Shown: piece after piece, positions 27,941 to 37,266 of the stretch
Layout of the letters: every line of letters begins with the position of its first letter
Numbering within the stretch: the first letter of the stretch is position 1
Source of the DNA: Vibrio sp. CB1-14
GTDB lineage: Bacteria > Pseudomonadota > Gammaproteobacteria > Enterobacterales > Vibrionaceae
Reading direction: 5' to 3'
DNA: 64,000 nucleotides
Assembly: GCF_040412085.2 (NCBI RefSeq)
Contig: NZ_CP115920.1
Location: forward strand, 2,914,001 to 2,978,000
The notes under the pieces: generated by a model
Databases searched by the model: none
What the model was told of the DNA's origin: nothing
The model's input: only the letters and a program-made list of their open reading frames with translations
Translations under genes and position numbers: made by a program

Positions 27941-28543
27941 ATGGATGGTTCACTGTTTTCGTTTAGAAACTTTTTACGCTTAGTCGCGCTTTGTCTGATT
28001 GGTGCCATGGTGTTTTTTATCACCACCAATAGTGTGCTGATCAGTAAAGGCAACGAGCGTATTCAAGCCAATCAGCTCGAAGTTCTCTCCAAAGTTCTGA
28101 TTTCTCAAGCCTCGCAATCGGCAAGACAGATGCTGATCGACCAAGATCAAGAGCGACTTGGAGCCTTGACCAACCAACTTGCTAGCGAGCGCCTAGTACT
28201 TGATGCGACCGTCTATGATTCAGAAGGGGTCAAAGTTGCAGCCAGTGATGCAGCAAAGACGGTTCGTGACGTGTTGGGACTCGATACCCCGCTGTCTACT
28301 GCGAGTATCGGCCGCCAGCAGCTCGTCGAACCGATCATTAACGACAACACCATTATTGGCTTCGTGCGCATTACCTTTGAGACCGGTAAAGTGACCGCTA
28401 TCTCTGATCATCACTACCGCAAGAGTGATCGCTTTATGTACATGATGATCTTAATGAGTTTCTTATGTGGACTATTGCTGATGGTGCTGCTTCGCAAGCA
28501 GCCAAAGAATAAAGGCGAAAACCTATTGCTTAAGCAGCCTTAA
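27941..28543 (+). CDS. ytjB: YtjB/Smp family membrane protein
   Basis: This 200-residue protein has an N-terminal membrane anchor (about residues 14-33, VALCLIGAMVFFITTNSVLI) and a periplasmic domain rich in hydrophilic helices. A second transmembrane segment is near the C-terminus (YMMILMSFLCGLLLMVLL). This layout, and the position divergent from serB, match E. coli ytjB (smp), whose function is not established. The periplasmic region resembles sensor domains without any output domain. No ribosome binding site of note precedes the ATG at 27941. Confidence 0.82.
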   Translation: MDGSLFSFRNFLRLVALCLIGAMVFFITTNSVLISKGNERIQANQLEVLSKVLISQASQSARQMLIDQDQERLGALTNQLASERLVLDATVYDSEGVKVAASDAAKTVRDVLGLDTPLSTASIGRQQLVEPIINDNTIIGFVRITFETGKVTAISDHHYRKSDRFMYMMILMSFLCGLLLMVLLRKQPKNKGENLLLKQP

Positions 28544-28562
28544 CAAAATAGTAGTCAAAACT

Positions 28563-28591
28563 AAAAAAGCCTCGCATTCGCGAGGCTTTTT
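28563..28591. terminator. Bidirectional terminator ytjB/deoD
   Basis: AAAAAAGCCTCG-CATTCG-CGAGGCTTTTT lies between convergent ytjB and the end of the deo operon. Confidence 0.92.
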
Positions 28592-28612
28592 CTATTCAGA
28601 AGGAACACTAAA

Positions 28613-29332
28613 TTACTCAGCGTCACCCAGAAGAACGGAATCCAGTGCAATTTCCATCATTTCGTTGAACGTCGTTGCACGCTCATCAGATGTGGTTTGC
28701 TCACCCGTTTTAATGTGGTCTGAAACGGTACAGATAGCCAGAGCTTTCGCGCCATACTCTGCAGCAACACCGTAGATGCCTGCCGCTTCCATTTCCACAC
28801 CAACAATGCCGTATTTGTCCATCACGTCGAACATTTCTGGATCTGGCGTGTAGAACAGCTCTGCTGAGAACAGGTTACCCACTTTTACGTCGATACCGCG
28901 TGCTTTTGCTGCTTCTTCCGCGTTTTTCACCATTTTGTAGTCAGCGATTGCTGCAAAGTCATGGTTCTTGAAGCGAATACGGTTCACTTTCGAGTCAGTA
29001 CATGCGCCCATGCCGATAACAACGTCGCGTACTTTAATGTCTTCGCTTACCGCACCACAGCTGCCCACACGGATGATTTTTTTCACACCAAAGTCTTTGA
29101 TAAGTTCAGTCACGTAGATTGAGCACGAAGGGATACCCATGCCGTGGCCCATTACTGAGATACGACGACCTTTGTAAGTGCCTGTGTAACCGTACATATT
29201 ACGAACATCACACACTTGTACAGCGTCATCTAAGAAGGTATCCGCGATGTATTTTGCACGTAGTGGGTCACCCGGCATCAATACTACGTCAGCAAAATCA
29301 CCCATTTCCGCATTAATGTGAGGAGTTGCCAT
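28613..29332 (-). CDS. deoD: Purine nucleoside phosphorylase
   Basis: DeoD phosphorolyses purine nucleosides and deoxynucleosides to base and (deoxy)ribose-1-phosphate. The start at 29332 ([17 protein letters not shown], 239 residues) equals the E. coli enzyme; a spurious upstream ATG lies at 29410. Motifs of the hexameric NP-I family are visible: [12 protein letters not shown] (phosphate site Gly/Arg), [43 protein letters not shown] and the catalytic Asp in [10 protein letters not shown]. It is the last gene of deoC-deoA-deoB-deoD, 84 bases after deoB. Confidence 0.96.
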   Translation of the reverse strand: MATPHINAEMGDFADVVLMPGDPLRAKYIADTFLDDAVQVCDVRNMYGYTGTYKGRRISVMGHGMGIPSCSIYVTELIKDFGVKKIIRVGSCGAVSEDIKVRDVVIGMGACTDSKVNRIRFKNHDFAAIADYKMVKNAEEAAKARGIDVKVGNLFSAELFYTPDPEMFDVMDKYGIVGVEMEAAGIYGVAAEYGAKALAICTVSDHIKTGEQTTSDERATTFNEMMEIALDSVLLGDAE

Positions 29333-29416
29333 TATTTTTTCCTTTATGTTGTTCGTGTAAATTTTAGGGTTGGAGCAAGATACGGCTAAGCACCTAAGGT
29401 ACTCAGCCACTGTTAA

Positions 29417-30637
29417 TTATAGGAAGTTCTTCCCGTAATCCATTGAGGATGTACCAAAGTAGCTTGCAAGGCTTTGACCAATATCAGCAAAGCTGTCACG
29501 AAGACCCAAAGAACCTGCTGGTACTTTTTGGCCGTAGACAATAACCGGGATATGCTCACGAGTATGGTCAGTACCCTGCCATGTTGGATCGCAGCCGTGG
29601 TCCGCTGTTAGAATCAGCACATCGTCTTCTTGCATCAGTTCAATGACTTCATGGATGCGTGAGTCAAAGTACTCAAGCGCTGCAGCATAACCTGCCACAT
29701 CACGGCGGTGGCCGTATGCGGAATCAAAGTCGACAAAGTTAGTGAAAACGATGGTGTTATCACCTGCTTTTTGGATTTGCTCTTTCGTTGCTTCGAAAAG
29801 CGCAGGAATACCGGTTGCTTTCACTTTTTGAGTGATACCGCAATTGGCGTAGATATCGGCAATCTTACCGATAGAGACCACTTCGCCCTGCTTCTCTTCA
29901 ACAAGCTTAGTCAGCACTGTTGGCGCTGGCGGCTCAACAGACAGGTCGCGACGGTTACCCGTGCGCTCAAATTGGCCTTTACCCGCACCGATAAATGGGC
30001 GCGCAATCACGCGGCCAATGTTGTAATCCTCTAGCTCTTCTCGGGCAATTTGGCAAAGCTCTAGTAGGCGGTCAAGACCGAAAGTCTCTTCATGACACGC
30101 GATTTGGAATACCGAGTCTGCAGAGGTGTAGAAGATAGGTTGCCCTGTCTTCATATGCTCTTCACCTAGGTCATCCAGCACTTGCGTGCCTGATGCGTGG
30201 CAGTTACCTAGGAAGCCATCAAGGCCCGCGCGATCAAGAATGCGGTCAGTCAGCTCTTTCGGGAAGCTGTTTTGCTTGTCAGTGAAGTAGCCCCAGTCAA
30301 ACAGAACTGGAACACCGGCAATTTCCCAGTGACCTGACGGAGTATCTTTACCAGAAGATAGCTCAGCCGCGTGACCGTAAGCACCGATGATCTCAACGTC
30401 GTCGCGAAGACCAAGAGCAAGCTTACCGGTTGACTCTTTATGAGCCATCGCTAAGCCTAGTTTAGAAAGATTTGGAAGCTTCAATTCGCCGCTGCGCTGA
30501 TCGTTGTCAGCCAGACCTTTCGCACACTGCTCTGCAATGTGACCCATTGTGTCTGAGCCGACATCACCAAATTTGTCCGCATCCGCGGTAGCGCCAATGC
30601 CAAAAGAATCTAACACTAAAATAAATGCACGTTTCAT
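29417..30637 (-). CDS. deoB: Phosphopentomutase
   Basis: DeoB interconverts ribose-1-phosphate or deoxyribose-1-phosphate with the 5-phosphate. This alkaline phosphatase-superfamily enzyme shows the metal ligand loop [12 protein letters not shown], the activated Thr region [12 protein letters not shown] (near residue 95-106) and [19 protein letters not shown] with metal-binding Asp/His residues. The 406 residues match the family length. It is 16 bases downstream of deoA, so it is translationally close and in the same operon. Confidence 0.96.
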   Translation of the reverse strand: MKRAFILVLDSFGIGATADADKFGDVGSDTMGHIAEQCAKGLADNDQRSGELKLPNLSKLGLAMAHKESTGKLALGLRDDVEIIGAYGHAAELSSGKDTPSGHWEIAGVPVLFDWGYFTDKQNSFPKELTDRILDRAGLDGFLGNCHASGTQVLDDLGEEHMKTGQPIFYTSADSVFQIACHEETFGLDRLLELCQIAREELEDYNIGRVIARPFIGAGKGQFERTGNRRDLSVEPPAPTVLTKLVEEKQGEVVSIGKIADIYANCGITQKVKATGIPALFEATKEQIQKAGDNTIVFTNFVDFDSAYGHRRDVAGYAAALEYFDSRIHEVIELMQEDDVLILTADHGCDPTWQGTDHTREHIPVIVYGQKVPAGSLGLRDSFADIGQSLASYFGTSSMDYGKNFL

Positions 30638-30653
30638 AACTTTCTCTCCGTCC

Positions 30654-31988
30654 TTATGCTAGGTCTTCCGCACGAATATGGCGGTATACACAAGGCGTTT
30701 CTGTATAAGGTTCATCTGAGACAGTAATCGCCGCTTTCAGCGCACTTGCCGCCTCTTGCCACTGAGCTTCACTGCGAGCATGAATCATCGCGAGTGGCTT
30801 GTCTTGGTTTGCCGTTTCGCCAAGCCTAATGAATTGGTCGAAACCGACCGCGTAATCGATAGCATCAGTAGCTACGCGGCGACCACCGCCCATACCTACT
30901 ACTGCCATGCCGATTGCGCGCGTATCCATAGCAGAAACGATGCCTTCGGCATCTGCAAACACCGGCTTAATGATTTCTGCTTTTTCTAGGTAGTTGTCGT
31001 AGTTTTCAACAAAATCAGCTGGGCCACCAAGACCTTTCACCATTTTGCCAAAACACTCAGCCGCTTTGCCGTTATCGAGTACCTCGTTAAGCAAAGCTTC
31101 TGCTTGCTCTGTATCTTCTGCAAGCTTAGCCAGTACCAACATCTCACTACATAGCGCCATGGTCACTACGTACAAGCGTGAGTTACGGTATTCACCCGTT
31201 AGGAACTGCACTGCTTCCCGCACTTCAACAGCATTACCCGCAGACGATGCGAGTACCTGGTTCATATCGGTCAGGATAGCCGTCGTCTTAGTACCCGCAC
31301 CATTAGCAACAGCAACAATAGAATTCGCCAGCTCTTCCGATGCTTCATAGGTTGGCATGAAAGCGCCCGAGCCCACTTTGACATCCATAACCAGAGATTC
31401 TAGGCCTGCGGCTAGCTTCTTCGACAAGATTGACGCTGTGATTAGCGAAATATTATCCACTGTTGCGGTGATATCACGAGTTGCGTAAACACGCTTGTCT
31501 GCTGGCGCAAGATCGCCAGTCTGACCAATAATCGCAACACCAGCATCTTTGGTCACTTCACCAAACACATCATTGGTCGGCGTAATGTTGTAACCCGGAA
31601 TAGATTCCAGTTTATCCAGCGTACCACCTGTGTGGCCAAGGCCACGACCAGAAATCATAGGGACAAAGCCACCGCAAGCGGCAATCATTGGGCCAAGCAT
31701 TAGCGACGTCACATCACCAACACCACCGGTTGAATGCTTATCGACAATCGGCCCGCCAAAATTCATATGGCTCCAGTCGATAACCATGCCAGAGTCACGC
31801 ATGGCACAAGTCAGTGCAATACGCTCTGGCATGGTCATTTCATTGAAGAAGATGGTCATCGCAAATGCTGCAATTTGACCTTCTGATACCGTGTCTTTCG
31901 CAACGCCTTGAATGAAGAAGTTGATCTCTTCCGCGCTCAGTTCATGACCGTCGCGTTTTTTACGAATAATTTCTTGTGGTAAATACAT
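30654..31988 (-). CDS. deoA: Thymidine phosphorylase
   Basis: DeoA cleaves thymidine and deoxyuridine with phosphate to base and deoxyribose-1-phosphate. The pyrimidine phosphorylase motifs are [17 protein letters not shown] (phosphate site), [20 protein letters not shown] (signature) and [20 protein letters not shown] (pyrimidine contacts). The start at 31988 ([18 protein letters not shown], 444 residues) has GTGGAGG upstream; a GTG at 32000 is in frame but homologues start here. It is separated from upstream deoC by 250 bases that hold inverted-repeat copy A. Confidence 0.96.
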   Translation of the reverse strand: MYLPQEIIRKKRDGHELSAEEINFFIQGVAKDTVSEGQIAAFAMTIFFNEMTMPERIALTCAMRDSGMVIDWSHMNFGGPIVDKHSTGGVGDVTSLMLGPMIAACGGFVPMISGRGLGHTGGTLDKLESIPGYNITPTNDVFGEVTKDAGVAIIGQTGDLAPADKRVYATRDITATVDNISLITASILSKKLAAGLESLVMDVKVGSGAFMPTYEASEELANSIVAVANGAGTKTTAILTDMNQVLASSAGNAVEVREAVQFLTGEYRNSRLYVVTMALCSEMLVLAKLAEDTEQAEALLNEVLDNGKAAECFGKMVKGLGGPADFVENYDNYLEKAEIIKPVFADAEGIVSAMDTRAIGMAVVGMGGGRRVATDAIDYAVGFDQFIRLGETANQDKPLAMIHARSEAQWQEAASALKAAITVSDEPYTETPCVYRHIRAEDLA

Positions 31989-32066
31989 TAGAGCCTCCAC
32001 AGCGAAGTGCTGAAGTACAGAATAAGTGTAGGGTAGAAGTTGCGGGATTTGGGAGTGGTGGATTTT

Positions 32067-32198
32067 ACCCCTCCTAGCCTCCCCTTATTAAGGGGAGGAA
32101 CCACTGGTTCGCTTTCGCATCGCCTTATAAAAAAGTGCAACGTTACGTCAGTAACGAGCAGTGGTTCTCCCCCTTAATAAGGGGGAGCTAGAGGGGGT
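32067..32198 (+). repeat. Inverted-repeat element, copy A (deoC/deoA intergenic)
   Basis: This 132-bp element begins ACCCCTCCTAGCCTCCCC and ends GGGGGAGCTAGAGGGGGT. Each end is also a local hairpin (CCTCCCCTTATTAAGGGGAGG and the CTCCCCC...GGGGGAG equivalent), and GGAACCACTGG is mirrored by CAGTGGTTC inside. The full element can fold on itself as one long stem. Related copies lie at 40963 and 60960. No protein is encoded. Confidence 0.9.
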
Positions 32199-32238
32199 GA
32201 AAGCGCAGAACCAACGACCTACACTCCCGCAAAGTAAC

Positions 32239-33015
32239 TTAGTAAGCGCTAGGATCCGCCGTCTCGTCAGTTACTTCTAATGTATTCAGTAGGTTGGTCA
32301 GTAGGCTTGATGCACCAAAGCGGTAGTGCATGTTGTCTGCCCAGTCTGCGCCTAAGATGTCGTCTGCCATTGCTAGGTACGCTGCTGCATCTTCTGCAGT
32401 ACGTACGCCGCCAGCAGGTTTGAAACCAACTGTCTTTGCTACGCCCATATCGCGGATAACTTCTAGCATCATGCGAGCATATTCTGGCGTTGCGTTAACT
32501 GGCACTTTACCTGTTGAGGTTTTGATGAAGTCAGCGCCTGCTTTGATACAGATTTCTGATGCTTTCTTGATCAGAGCTTCTTCTTTTAGCTCGCCGGTTT
32601 CGATGATCACTTTCAGAAGAATGTCGCCACACGCTTCTTTACACTGTTTCACTAGCTCAAAACCCACTTCTTCGTTGCCAGCGATAAGTGCGCGGTATGG
32701 GAATACTACGTCTACTTCGTCTGCGCCGTAAGCAACTGCTGCTTTGGTTTCTGCTACAGCAATTTCGATGTCATCGTTGCCGTGTGGGAAGTTCGTTACC
32801 GTCGCGATACGTACTTCTGGCGTACCTTGTTCGCGAAGGGTTTTCTTAGCAATAGGAATAAAGCGAGGGTAAATACAGATCGCTGCTGTGTTACCCACAG
32901 CGGTTTTCGCGTCGTGACACAGTGCGATCACTTTTTCGTTTGTGTCGTCGTCATTTAGCGTGGTTAGATCCATAAGTTTAAGTGCACGTAGAGCTGCTGA
33001 TTTTAAATCGCTCAT
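32239..33015 (-). CDS. deoC: Deoxyribose-phosphate aldolase
   Basis: DeoC cleaves deoxyribose-5-phosphate to glyceraldehyde-3-phosphate and acetaldehyde, linking nucleoside catabolism to glycolysis. This class I TIM-barrel aldolase has the Schiff-base lysine in [16 protein letters not shown] (near residue 167), the second active-site lysine in [12 protein letters not shown] and the FPHGNDD segment. The 258 residues are normal. ATG at 33015 follows CCGGAGA. It is the first gene of the deo operon and lies downstream of a 458-bp region with a candidate operator. Confidence 0.96.
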   Translation of the reverse strand: MSDLKSAALRALKLMDLTTLNDDDTNEKVIALCHDAKTAVGNTAAICIYPRFIPIAKKTLREQGTPEVRIATVTNFPHGNDDIEIAVAETKAAVAYGADEVDVVFPYRALIAGNEEVGFELVKQCKEACGDILLKVIIETGELKEEALIKKASEICIKAGADFIKTSTGKVPVNATPEYARMMLEVIRDMGVAKTVGFKPAGGVRTAEDAAAYLAMADDILGADWADNMHYRFGASSLLTNLLNTLEVTDETADPSAY

Positions 33016-33394
33016 TTCTATCTCCGGTCAATATATTCAATTAATTATCTGACAAACACGTCAGCAATAAATGAACGGACTTGGTTCCTTGAAGACTCGG
33101 TAGGGCAAACTCACTGCCTTACCAATTGCTATCCTTGTCACCGCACAGTACCTGCTCGTTAAGATCACCTGATTCCTATCTGGGTGAGAACTGGCTCTGG
33201 CTGTATAACCCATGAGTCTGCAATAAAGAAAAAACATCACGAGTTACTGAGTAGCCTATACAGTATAGGAGCGATATCTAAAACGGTAGTACTGATTAAA
33301 ACGCAAACGGTTTGTATCTCAAAAAAAGTTCCGTTGTCCATCATTCATCCCTTATCCCAAAAGGACTATTGAGGTTTTCTGGTCCCCAAAAACC
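33016..33394. other. deo operon upstream region, no gene seen
   Basis: No convincing gene is seen; a 62-codon frame at 33184-33372 has no ribosome binding site. The region contains a 9-bp stem GGTAGGGCA/TGCCTTACC at 33100-33124 and a perfect palindrome at 33255-33269. The deoC promoter should lie here, but -35/-10 elements could not be fixed. Confidence 0.5.
33255..33269. promoter_or_regulatory. Perfect palindrome, candidate operator
   Basis: CCTATACAGTATAGG is a perfect 15-bp palindrome 240 bp upstream of deoC. It resembles a transcription factor site, but I cannot name the factor. It lacks the CRP, CytR or DeoR consensus. Confidence 0.4.
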
Positions 33395-33430
33395 AAAAAA
33401 AGCCCCGCAGCAATCTCTTGCTACGGGGCG
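33395..33430 (-). terminator. nupC intrinsic terminator
   Basis: GCCCCGCAGCAA pairs with TTGCTACGGGGC (loop TCTC). A seven-A tract at 33395-33401 gives the T-run on the minus strand. Confidence 0.9.
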
Positions 33431-33473
33431 ATTTATAATGGCGTCTATATACTGTTTAACCTAACGCGAGCAA

Positions 33474-34739
33474 TTACATGCCAGCTAGAGTTAGACAGAA
33501 GCCTGCAATCGTTGCAGCCATCAGGTTAGATAGCGTACCAGCGATTACTGCTTTCACACCCATGCGAGCGATATCACCGCGACGCTTAGGCGCAAGGCTA
33601 CCCAGACCACCTAGTAGGATTGCGATAGAAGATAGGTTCGCAAAACCACATAGAGCGAATGAGATGATTGCCTTAGTTTTCTCAGAAAGAACAACTGGCG
33701 CTGCTTCGCTTAGGTAAGGGGCAAACTGAGAGTATGCTACGAATTCGTTCGCAACGGTCTTCATACCGATGAACTCACCCGCGATAGTCGCTTCAGACCA
33801 TGGCACACCTAGTAGGAATGCTAGTGGCGAGAACAACCAACCTAGAATCATTTCTAGACGTAGTTCAGGCATACCAACCCAGCCACCGATGCCACCAAGC
33901 ATACCGTTAACTAGTGCGATAAGGCCGATGAATGCGATTAGCATTGCACCTACGTTAAGTGCTAGTTGAAGACCTGCTGATGCACCGCCCGCTGCTGCGT
34001 CGATAACGTTAGCTGGCTTGTCTTCGCCTTCTGCACTCATGTCATGTAGCTGATCAACTGGCTCTTCAGTTTCTGGCTTGATGATTTTAGCAAACAGAAG
34101 ACCACCTGGTGCTGCCATGAATGATGCTGCAACTAGGTACTCGATTGGCACACCCATTGATGCGTAACCTGCTAGTACACCACCAGCGATAGAAGCTAGA
34201 CCACCACACATTACTGCGAATAGTTCAGATTGCGTCATCTTAGGTACGAAAGGACGTACCACTAGAGGTGCTTCTGTTTGACCTACGAAAATGTTAGCTG
34301 CTGCTGACATAGATTCCGCACGAGAAGTACCTAGTGCTTTTTGCAGGCCGCCACCAAGAATCTTGATAACCCACTGCATAACACCTAGGTAGTAAAGTAC
34401 AGAAATAAGCGCAGAGAAGAAGATTAGTGTAGGTAGTACACGGAAAGCGAAGATGAAACCGCCGCCGCCGAATACTTCAAACATTTTACCTGATACTAGG
34501 CCACCAAATAGGAATGACGTACCGTCATTACCGTAGTTGATAACGTTAGATACAGCGTCAGAGAAGCTGCGTAGTACTTCTTGTCCCCATGGAACGTAAA
34601 GAACGAATGCACCTAGTGCAAATTGGATAGCGAATGCGCCAGCCACGGTTCTGATATTAATAGCTTTGCGGTTGTCAGAAAGCAGTACTGCGATTGCAAT
34701 AAGTGCGACCATACCAACCAGGCTCATAAACAGGCTCAT
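33474..34739 (-). CDS. nupC: NupC-type concentrative nucleoside transporter
   Basis: This inner-membrane nucleoside symporter of the CNT family supplies the neighbouring deo enzymes. The 421-residue product has an N-terminal transmembrane domain, the Gate domain, and the characteristic motifs [14 protein letters not shown] (substrate and cation contacts), [20 protein letters not shown] and [20 protein letters not shown]. Whether Na+ or H+ drives transport cannot be told here. It is a single-gene unit with its own terminator and a good CRP site upstream. Confidence 0.93.
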   Translation of the reverse strand: MSLFMSLVGMVALIAIAVLLSDNRKAINIRTVAGAFAIQFALGAFVLYVPWGQEVLRSFSDAVSNVINYGNDGTSFLFGGLVSGKMFEVFGGGGFIFAFRVLPTLIFFSALISVLYYLGVMQWVIKILGGGLQKALGTSRAESMSAAANIFVGQTEAPLVVRPFVPKMTQSELFAVMCGGLASIAGGVLAGYASMGVPIEYLVAASFMAAPGGLLFAKIIKPETEEPVDQLHDMSAEGEDKPANVIDAAAGGASAGLQLALNVGAMLIAFIGLIALVNGMLGGIGGWVGMPELRLEMILGWLFSPLAFLLGVPWSEATIAGEFIGMKTVANEFVAYSQFAPYLSEAAPVVLSEKTKAIISFALCGFANLSSIAILLGGLGSLAPKRRGDIARMGVKAVIAGTLSNLMAATIAGFCLTLAGM

Positions 34740-34884
34740 AGTTTATGACTTCCTTATAATTAATAATTTGGCGTGTAACAAAATTTGAAGCTCAAAAGCG
34801 GGGGCGATTATACAAACCCACAGAAAAGAAAGTAGTACCCCCCTCACACTTTCGTCCTGAACACATGGGGGATACACTAAAGTT

Positions 34885-34900
34885 TGCGACCTAGATCACA
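34885..34900. promoter_or_regulatory. CRP binding site upstream of nupC
   Basis: TGCGACCTAGATCACA matches TGTGA-N6-TCACA with one mismatch. It lies about 145 bp upstream of nupC. The adjacent GCAAGTGCAAAC resembles CytR half-sites, as known for Vibrio nucleoside genes, but that part is weak. Confidence 0.68.
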
Positions 34901-34944
34901 AAAAGCAAGTGCAAACGATTTCGAATTCACAAATTAACGCATTT

Positions 34945-35718
34945 TTAGTCACAAAATCTAAACGTCAATTTGCCATTATTTGATAACTGTGAGGCAACCG
35001 TTTGCCCAGATTCATTTCGCAGCTCAATTAAAGACGTTAGCACCATGTTTACCATTTTGGGTTCGTTAGGAAGCCCTTGATAACCACTTAATGGCATATC
35101 AGGGGCATCCGTTTCTATTAACAAACTTTCCAACGGAATCGCGGCGATAGTAGCGCGTGTTTTCTTCGCTCTTGGATACGTGATCACACCGCCAACACCG
35201 ATTTTTAACCCCAATTTGATGAAATCCATTGCCTGTTGAACGCTACCGCTAAATCCATGAACCACACCACTATATTTAGGAGGATTGCGTTTTAATAACG
35301 CCACCAAATCCTGATGCGCTTTTCGACAATGGAGTAAAATCGGCAATTGGCTCTGGTTAGCAATATCAATCTGAGCGTTGAGATACTGTTTTTGCAGCGT
35401 TTCATTTTCCCGGCCATGGTAGAAATCCAGACCGCATTCACCAATAGCGACACACTTTTCAGGCACTGAAGAGACAACCCTTGAGGCCAAATTATCCAGA
35501 CTGTGTTCACTCAACCCATCGAGAAACTGTGGATGAAAGCCGAGTGCGTAATAGATGTCTTCATTCTGCTCACTAAGTATTTGAACGGCTGCCCAGTTAC
35601 TTTCATTAATAGCAGGGACAATGATTTTCTCGACCCCTTGCTGTTTCGCATCGCTGAGCACTTGCTGCAAATCTTTTTGCTGTGCAAGTAAATCTAAATG
35701 ACAGTGACTATCTATCAT
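34945..35718 (-). CDS. yjjV: TatD-family metal-dependent hydrolase
   Basis: TatD-family proteins are metal-dependent DNases or hydrolases. Metal ligands are seen in DSHCHLD (HxH), the Glu of AIGECGLDFYHG, the His of ILLHCRKAHQDL and VHGFSGS, and the Asp of LIETDAPDMPL. The start is ATG at 35718 (MIDSHCHLDLLAQQ, 257 residues); longer frames lack support. Its start overlaps the end of a 41-codon gene by 11 bases, which predicts translational coupling. E. coli yjjV also lies beside the deo genes, so the symbol is by position and similarity. Confidence 0.9.
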   Translation of the reverse strand: MIDSHCHLDLLAQQKDLQQVLSDAKQQGVEKIIVPAINESNWAAVQILSEQNEDIYYALGFHPQFLDGLSEHSLDNLASRVVSSVPEKCVAIGECGLDFYHGRENETLQKQYLNAQIDIANQSQLPILLHCRKAHQDLVALLKRNPPKYSGVVHGFSGSVQQAMDFIKLGLKIGVGGVITYPRAKKTRATIAAIPLESLLIETDAPDMPLSGYQGLPNEPKMVNMVLTSLIELRNESGQTVASQLSNNGKLTFRFCD

Positions 35719-35833
35719 CGTCTTGCGGCTCTTTCTTGTATGGCACACAACTGCGCCTATTTTCTGGTGTTAAACCAAGTGACTCACACCATTGATCATA
35801 TCTAGCAAGCCATCTCTTGAACAACTTCAACAT
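35708..35833 (-). CDS. 41-residue DUF5363-like protein
   Basis: A short frame reads MLKLFKRWLARYDQWCESLG, then LTPENRRSCVPYKKEPQDDDR and a stop. It has a good ribosome binding site (GAAGGAG about 10 bases upstream) and overlaps the yjjV start by 11 bases (ATGATAGATAG). The amphipathic basic N-terminus, W-Y-D-Q-W-C centre and C-V-P-Y-K-K motif resemble the DUF5363 family found next to yjjV in Vibrio and relatives; this recall is from memory. The function is unknown. An overlapping 83-codon frame (35802-36053) is a shadow. Confidence 0.78.
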   Translation of the reverse strand: MLKLFKRWLARYDQWCESLGLTPENRRSCVPYKKEPQDDDR

Positions 35834-35930
35834 GATGCTCCGCTCCTTCATCTAAAAACATTGTAATCGATTGCAATAACAAGATGTTGCGCTTCGATAT
35901 ACAAAGAATAGCTGTAATAGTTAGTGTTTT

Positions 35931-36065
35931 GTCACTAAGTTGTGACTTACACCTCAATGCTGCCATGCAAGGCGTTTTTTTTGCACACGCAAACGATAAA
36001 ATGTCGCACATTGTTTGTAAACTGAACGGTTTGCTATCAGCATGACTGTTCATATATTTACAAAC
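35931..36065. promoter_or_regulatory. Promoter region of BMP transporter with several inverted repeats
   Basis: The 324-bp gap upstream of the importer holds several inverted repeats. They are GTCAC-N6-GTGAC (35931-35946), TTTGC-ACAC-GCAAA followed by CG (35980-35993), and GTTTGTAAA at 36013-36021 mirrored by TTTACAAAC at 36057-36065. The second resembles LacI-family (CytR/PurR) sites, which would fit nucleoside control. The factors are not identified. No gene is seen in 35834-36157. Confidence 0.5.
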
Positions 36066-36157
36066 GACTACTTTCTAGGCACGAGTAATTTGGACATCGC
36101 CTAGCCTATCGAAACGTCAATGATGCCCCATCATTCGACACTATAAGGGAATTGATC

Positions 36158-37153
36158 GTGAAAAAAACTATTCTAAAAATGTCTGCACTTGCAGTGGCAG
36201 TAACTTCTTTTGGTGCATTCGCAGCAAAACCAGCAGTGGTTTACGATACAGCCGGTAAATTCGACAAATCGTTTAACGAAGCTGTATTCCAAAACGGTGT
36301 TAAAGTTTTCAATGCAGACAAAGGCATCAAAGTACGTGAATTTGAACCACAGAATGAAGCACAGCGCGAGCAAGGCCTACGCCGTCTAGCAAGCCGTGGT
36401 TTCACTCCAATCGTGGCGGTCGGCTTTAACATGGCATCTGCTGTTGAAAAAGTCGCGACTGAATTCCCAGACATTCAATTCACTATCATCGATATGGTAG
36501 TCGACAAGCCAAACGTTCAATCTATCGTCTTTAAAGAGCACGAAGGTTCATTCCTAGTGGGTGCGCTTGCCGCTAAAGCGTCTAAGACAGATAAAGTAGG
36601 CTTCGTTGGTGGTATGGATATCCCATTGATTCGTAAGTTCGAGTGTGGCTACCGCCAAGGTGCGAAATACGCAAACCCACAAATCGAAACCTTCCAAAAC
36701 ATGACTGGCTCTACGCCAGCAGCATTTGCTGACCCAGCAAAAGGCTCTGAGCTTGCGAAATCACAGTTCTCTAAAGGCGCTGACGTTATTTACGCAGCAG
36801 CTGGCGGCACAGGTATGGGTGTTTACCAAGCAGCGAAAGATGCGGGCAACTTCGCTATCGGTGTTGACTCAAACCAAAACCACCTACAACCAGGCACTAT
36901 GCTGACTTCAATGGTTAAGAAAGTAGGCGTTGCCGCTTACAACACATGGGAAGATGCAGAGCAAGGCAATTGGGAAGCTGGCATCAAGGTACTAGGTCTT
37001 AAAGAAGGTGCGGTTGAGTGGGCATACGATGACTACAACAAAGATCTGATCACACCAGAAATGAAGACTTACCTAGATGGTCTTAAAGCTGACATCGTAT
37101 CAGGCAAAATCGCCGTTCACGACTACATGTCTGACAACACATGTAACATCTAA
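36158..37153 (+). CDS. BMP-family ABC transporter substrate-binding protein
   Basis: This periplasmic binding protein of the PnrA/BMP family probably binds nucleosides. A signal peptide is clear (MKKTILKMSALAVAVTSFGA then FAAKP) and there is no lipobox cysteine. PAVVYDTAGKFDKSFNE and VGFVGGMDIPLIRKFECGYRQGA are typical, as are the ligand-contact regions and the C-terminal DNTCNI tail. The start is a GTG at 36158 (331 residues), because AAGGGA lies eight bases upstream; a TTG at 36152 is less likely. It is the first gene of a four-gene operon, with hairpins between it and the ATPase gene. The nucleoside assignment also rests on the adjacent deo and nupC genes. Confidence 0.88.
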   Translation: MKKTILKMSALAVAVTSFGAFAAKPAVVYDTAGKFDKSFNEAVFQNGVKVFNADKGIKVREFEPQNEAQREQGLRRLASRGFTPIVAVGFNMASAVEKVATEFPDIQFTIIDMVVDKPNVQSIVFKEHEGSFLVGALAAKASKTDKVGFVGGMDIPLIRKFECGYRQGAKYANPQIETFQNMTGSTPAAFADPAKGSELAKSQFSKGADVIYAAAGGTGMGVYQAAKDAGNFAIGVDSNQNHLQPGTMLTSMVKKVGVAAYNTWEDAEQGNWEAGIKVLGLKEGAVEWAYDDYNKDLITPEMKTYLDGLKADIVSGKIAVHDYMSDNTCNI

Positions 37154-37175
37154 CGACTTCTCATTCAGAATGAAG

Positions 37176-37245
37176 GCCTAGGATTGGTATTTTTATCAAT
37201 AACCTAGGCAACCATAACAACGCCGTTGCCCTCAAGCAGCGGCGT
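37176..37245 (+). promoter_or_regulatory. Tandem mRNA hairpins between binding protein and ATPase genes
   Basis: GCCTAGG...CCTAGGC (37176-37209, with an inner ATTG/CAAT stem) and ACGCCGTTGC...GCAGCGGCGT (37220-37245, one G-U) lie in the 113-bp gap. Neither has a T-run, so they may stabilise the upstream message and favour binding-protein expression, as is usual for ABC importers. Confidence 0.65.
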
Positions 37246-37266
37246 ATAATTATAAGGCAGTATCTA

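Noticed and set aside
32067..32198. CRISPR array or integron attC site for the CCCCTCC/AGGGGAGG repeats
   Set aside because: There is no regular repeat-spacer pattern, no cas gene, and no attC core sites; the copies are isolated elements far apart.
33255..33269. LexA box in the deo upstream palindrome
   Set aside because: CCTATACAGTATAGG lacks the CTGT-N8-ACAG spacing.
33184..33372. 62-codon frame on the plus strand upstream of deoC
   Set aside because: It begins with GTG without a ribosome binding site, and composition and context are noncoding; it is reported only as intergenic.
35802..36053. 83-codon minus-strand frame
   Set aside because: It overlaps the better supported 41-codon gene in another frame and resembles no family; its ribosome binding site is absent.
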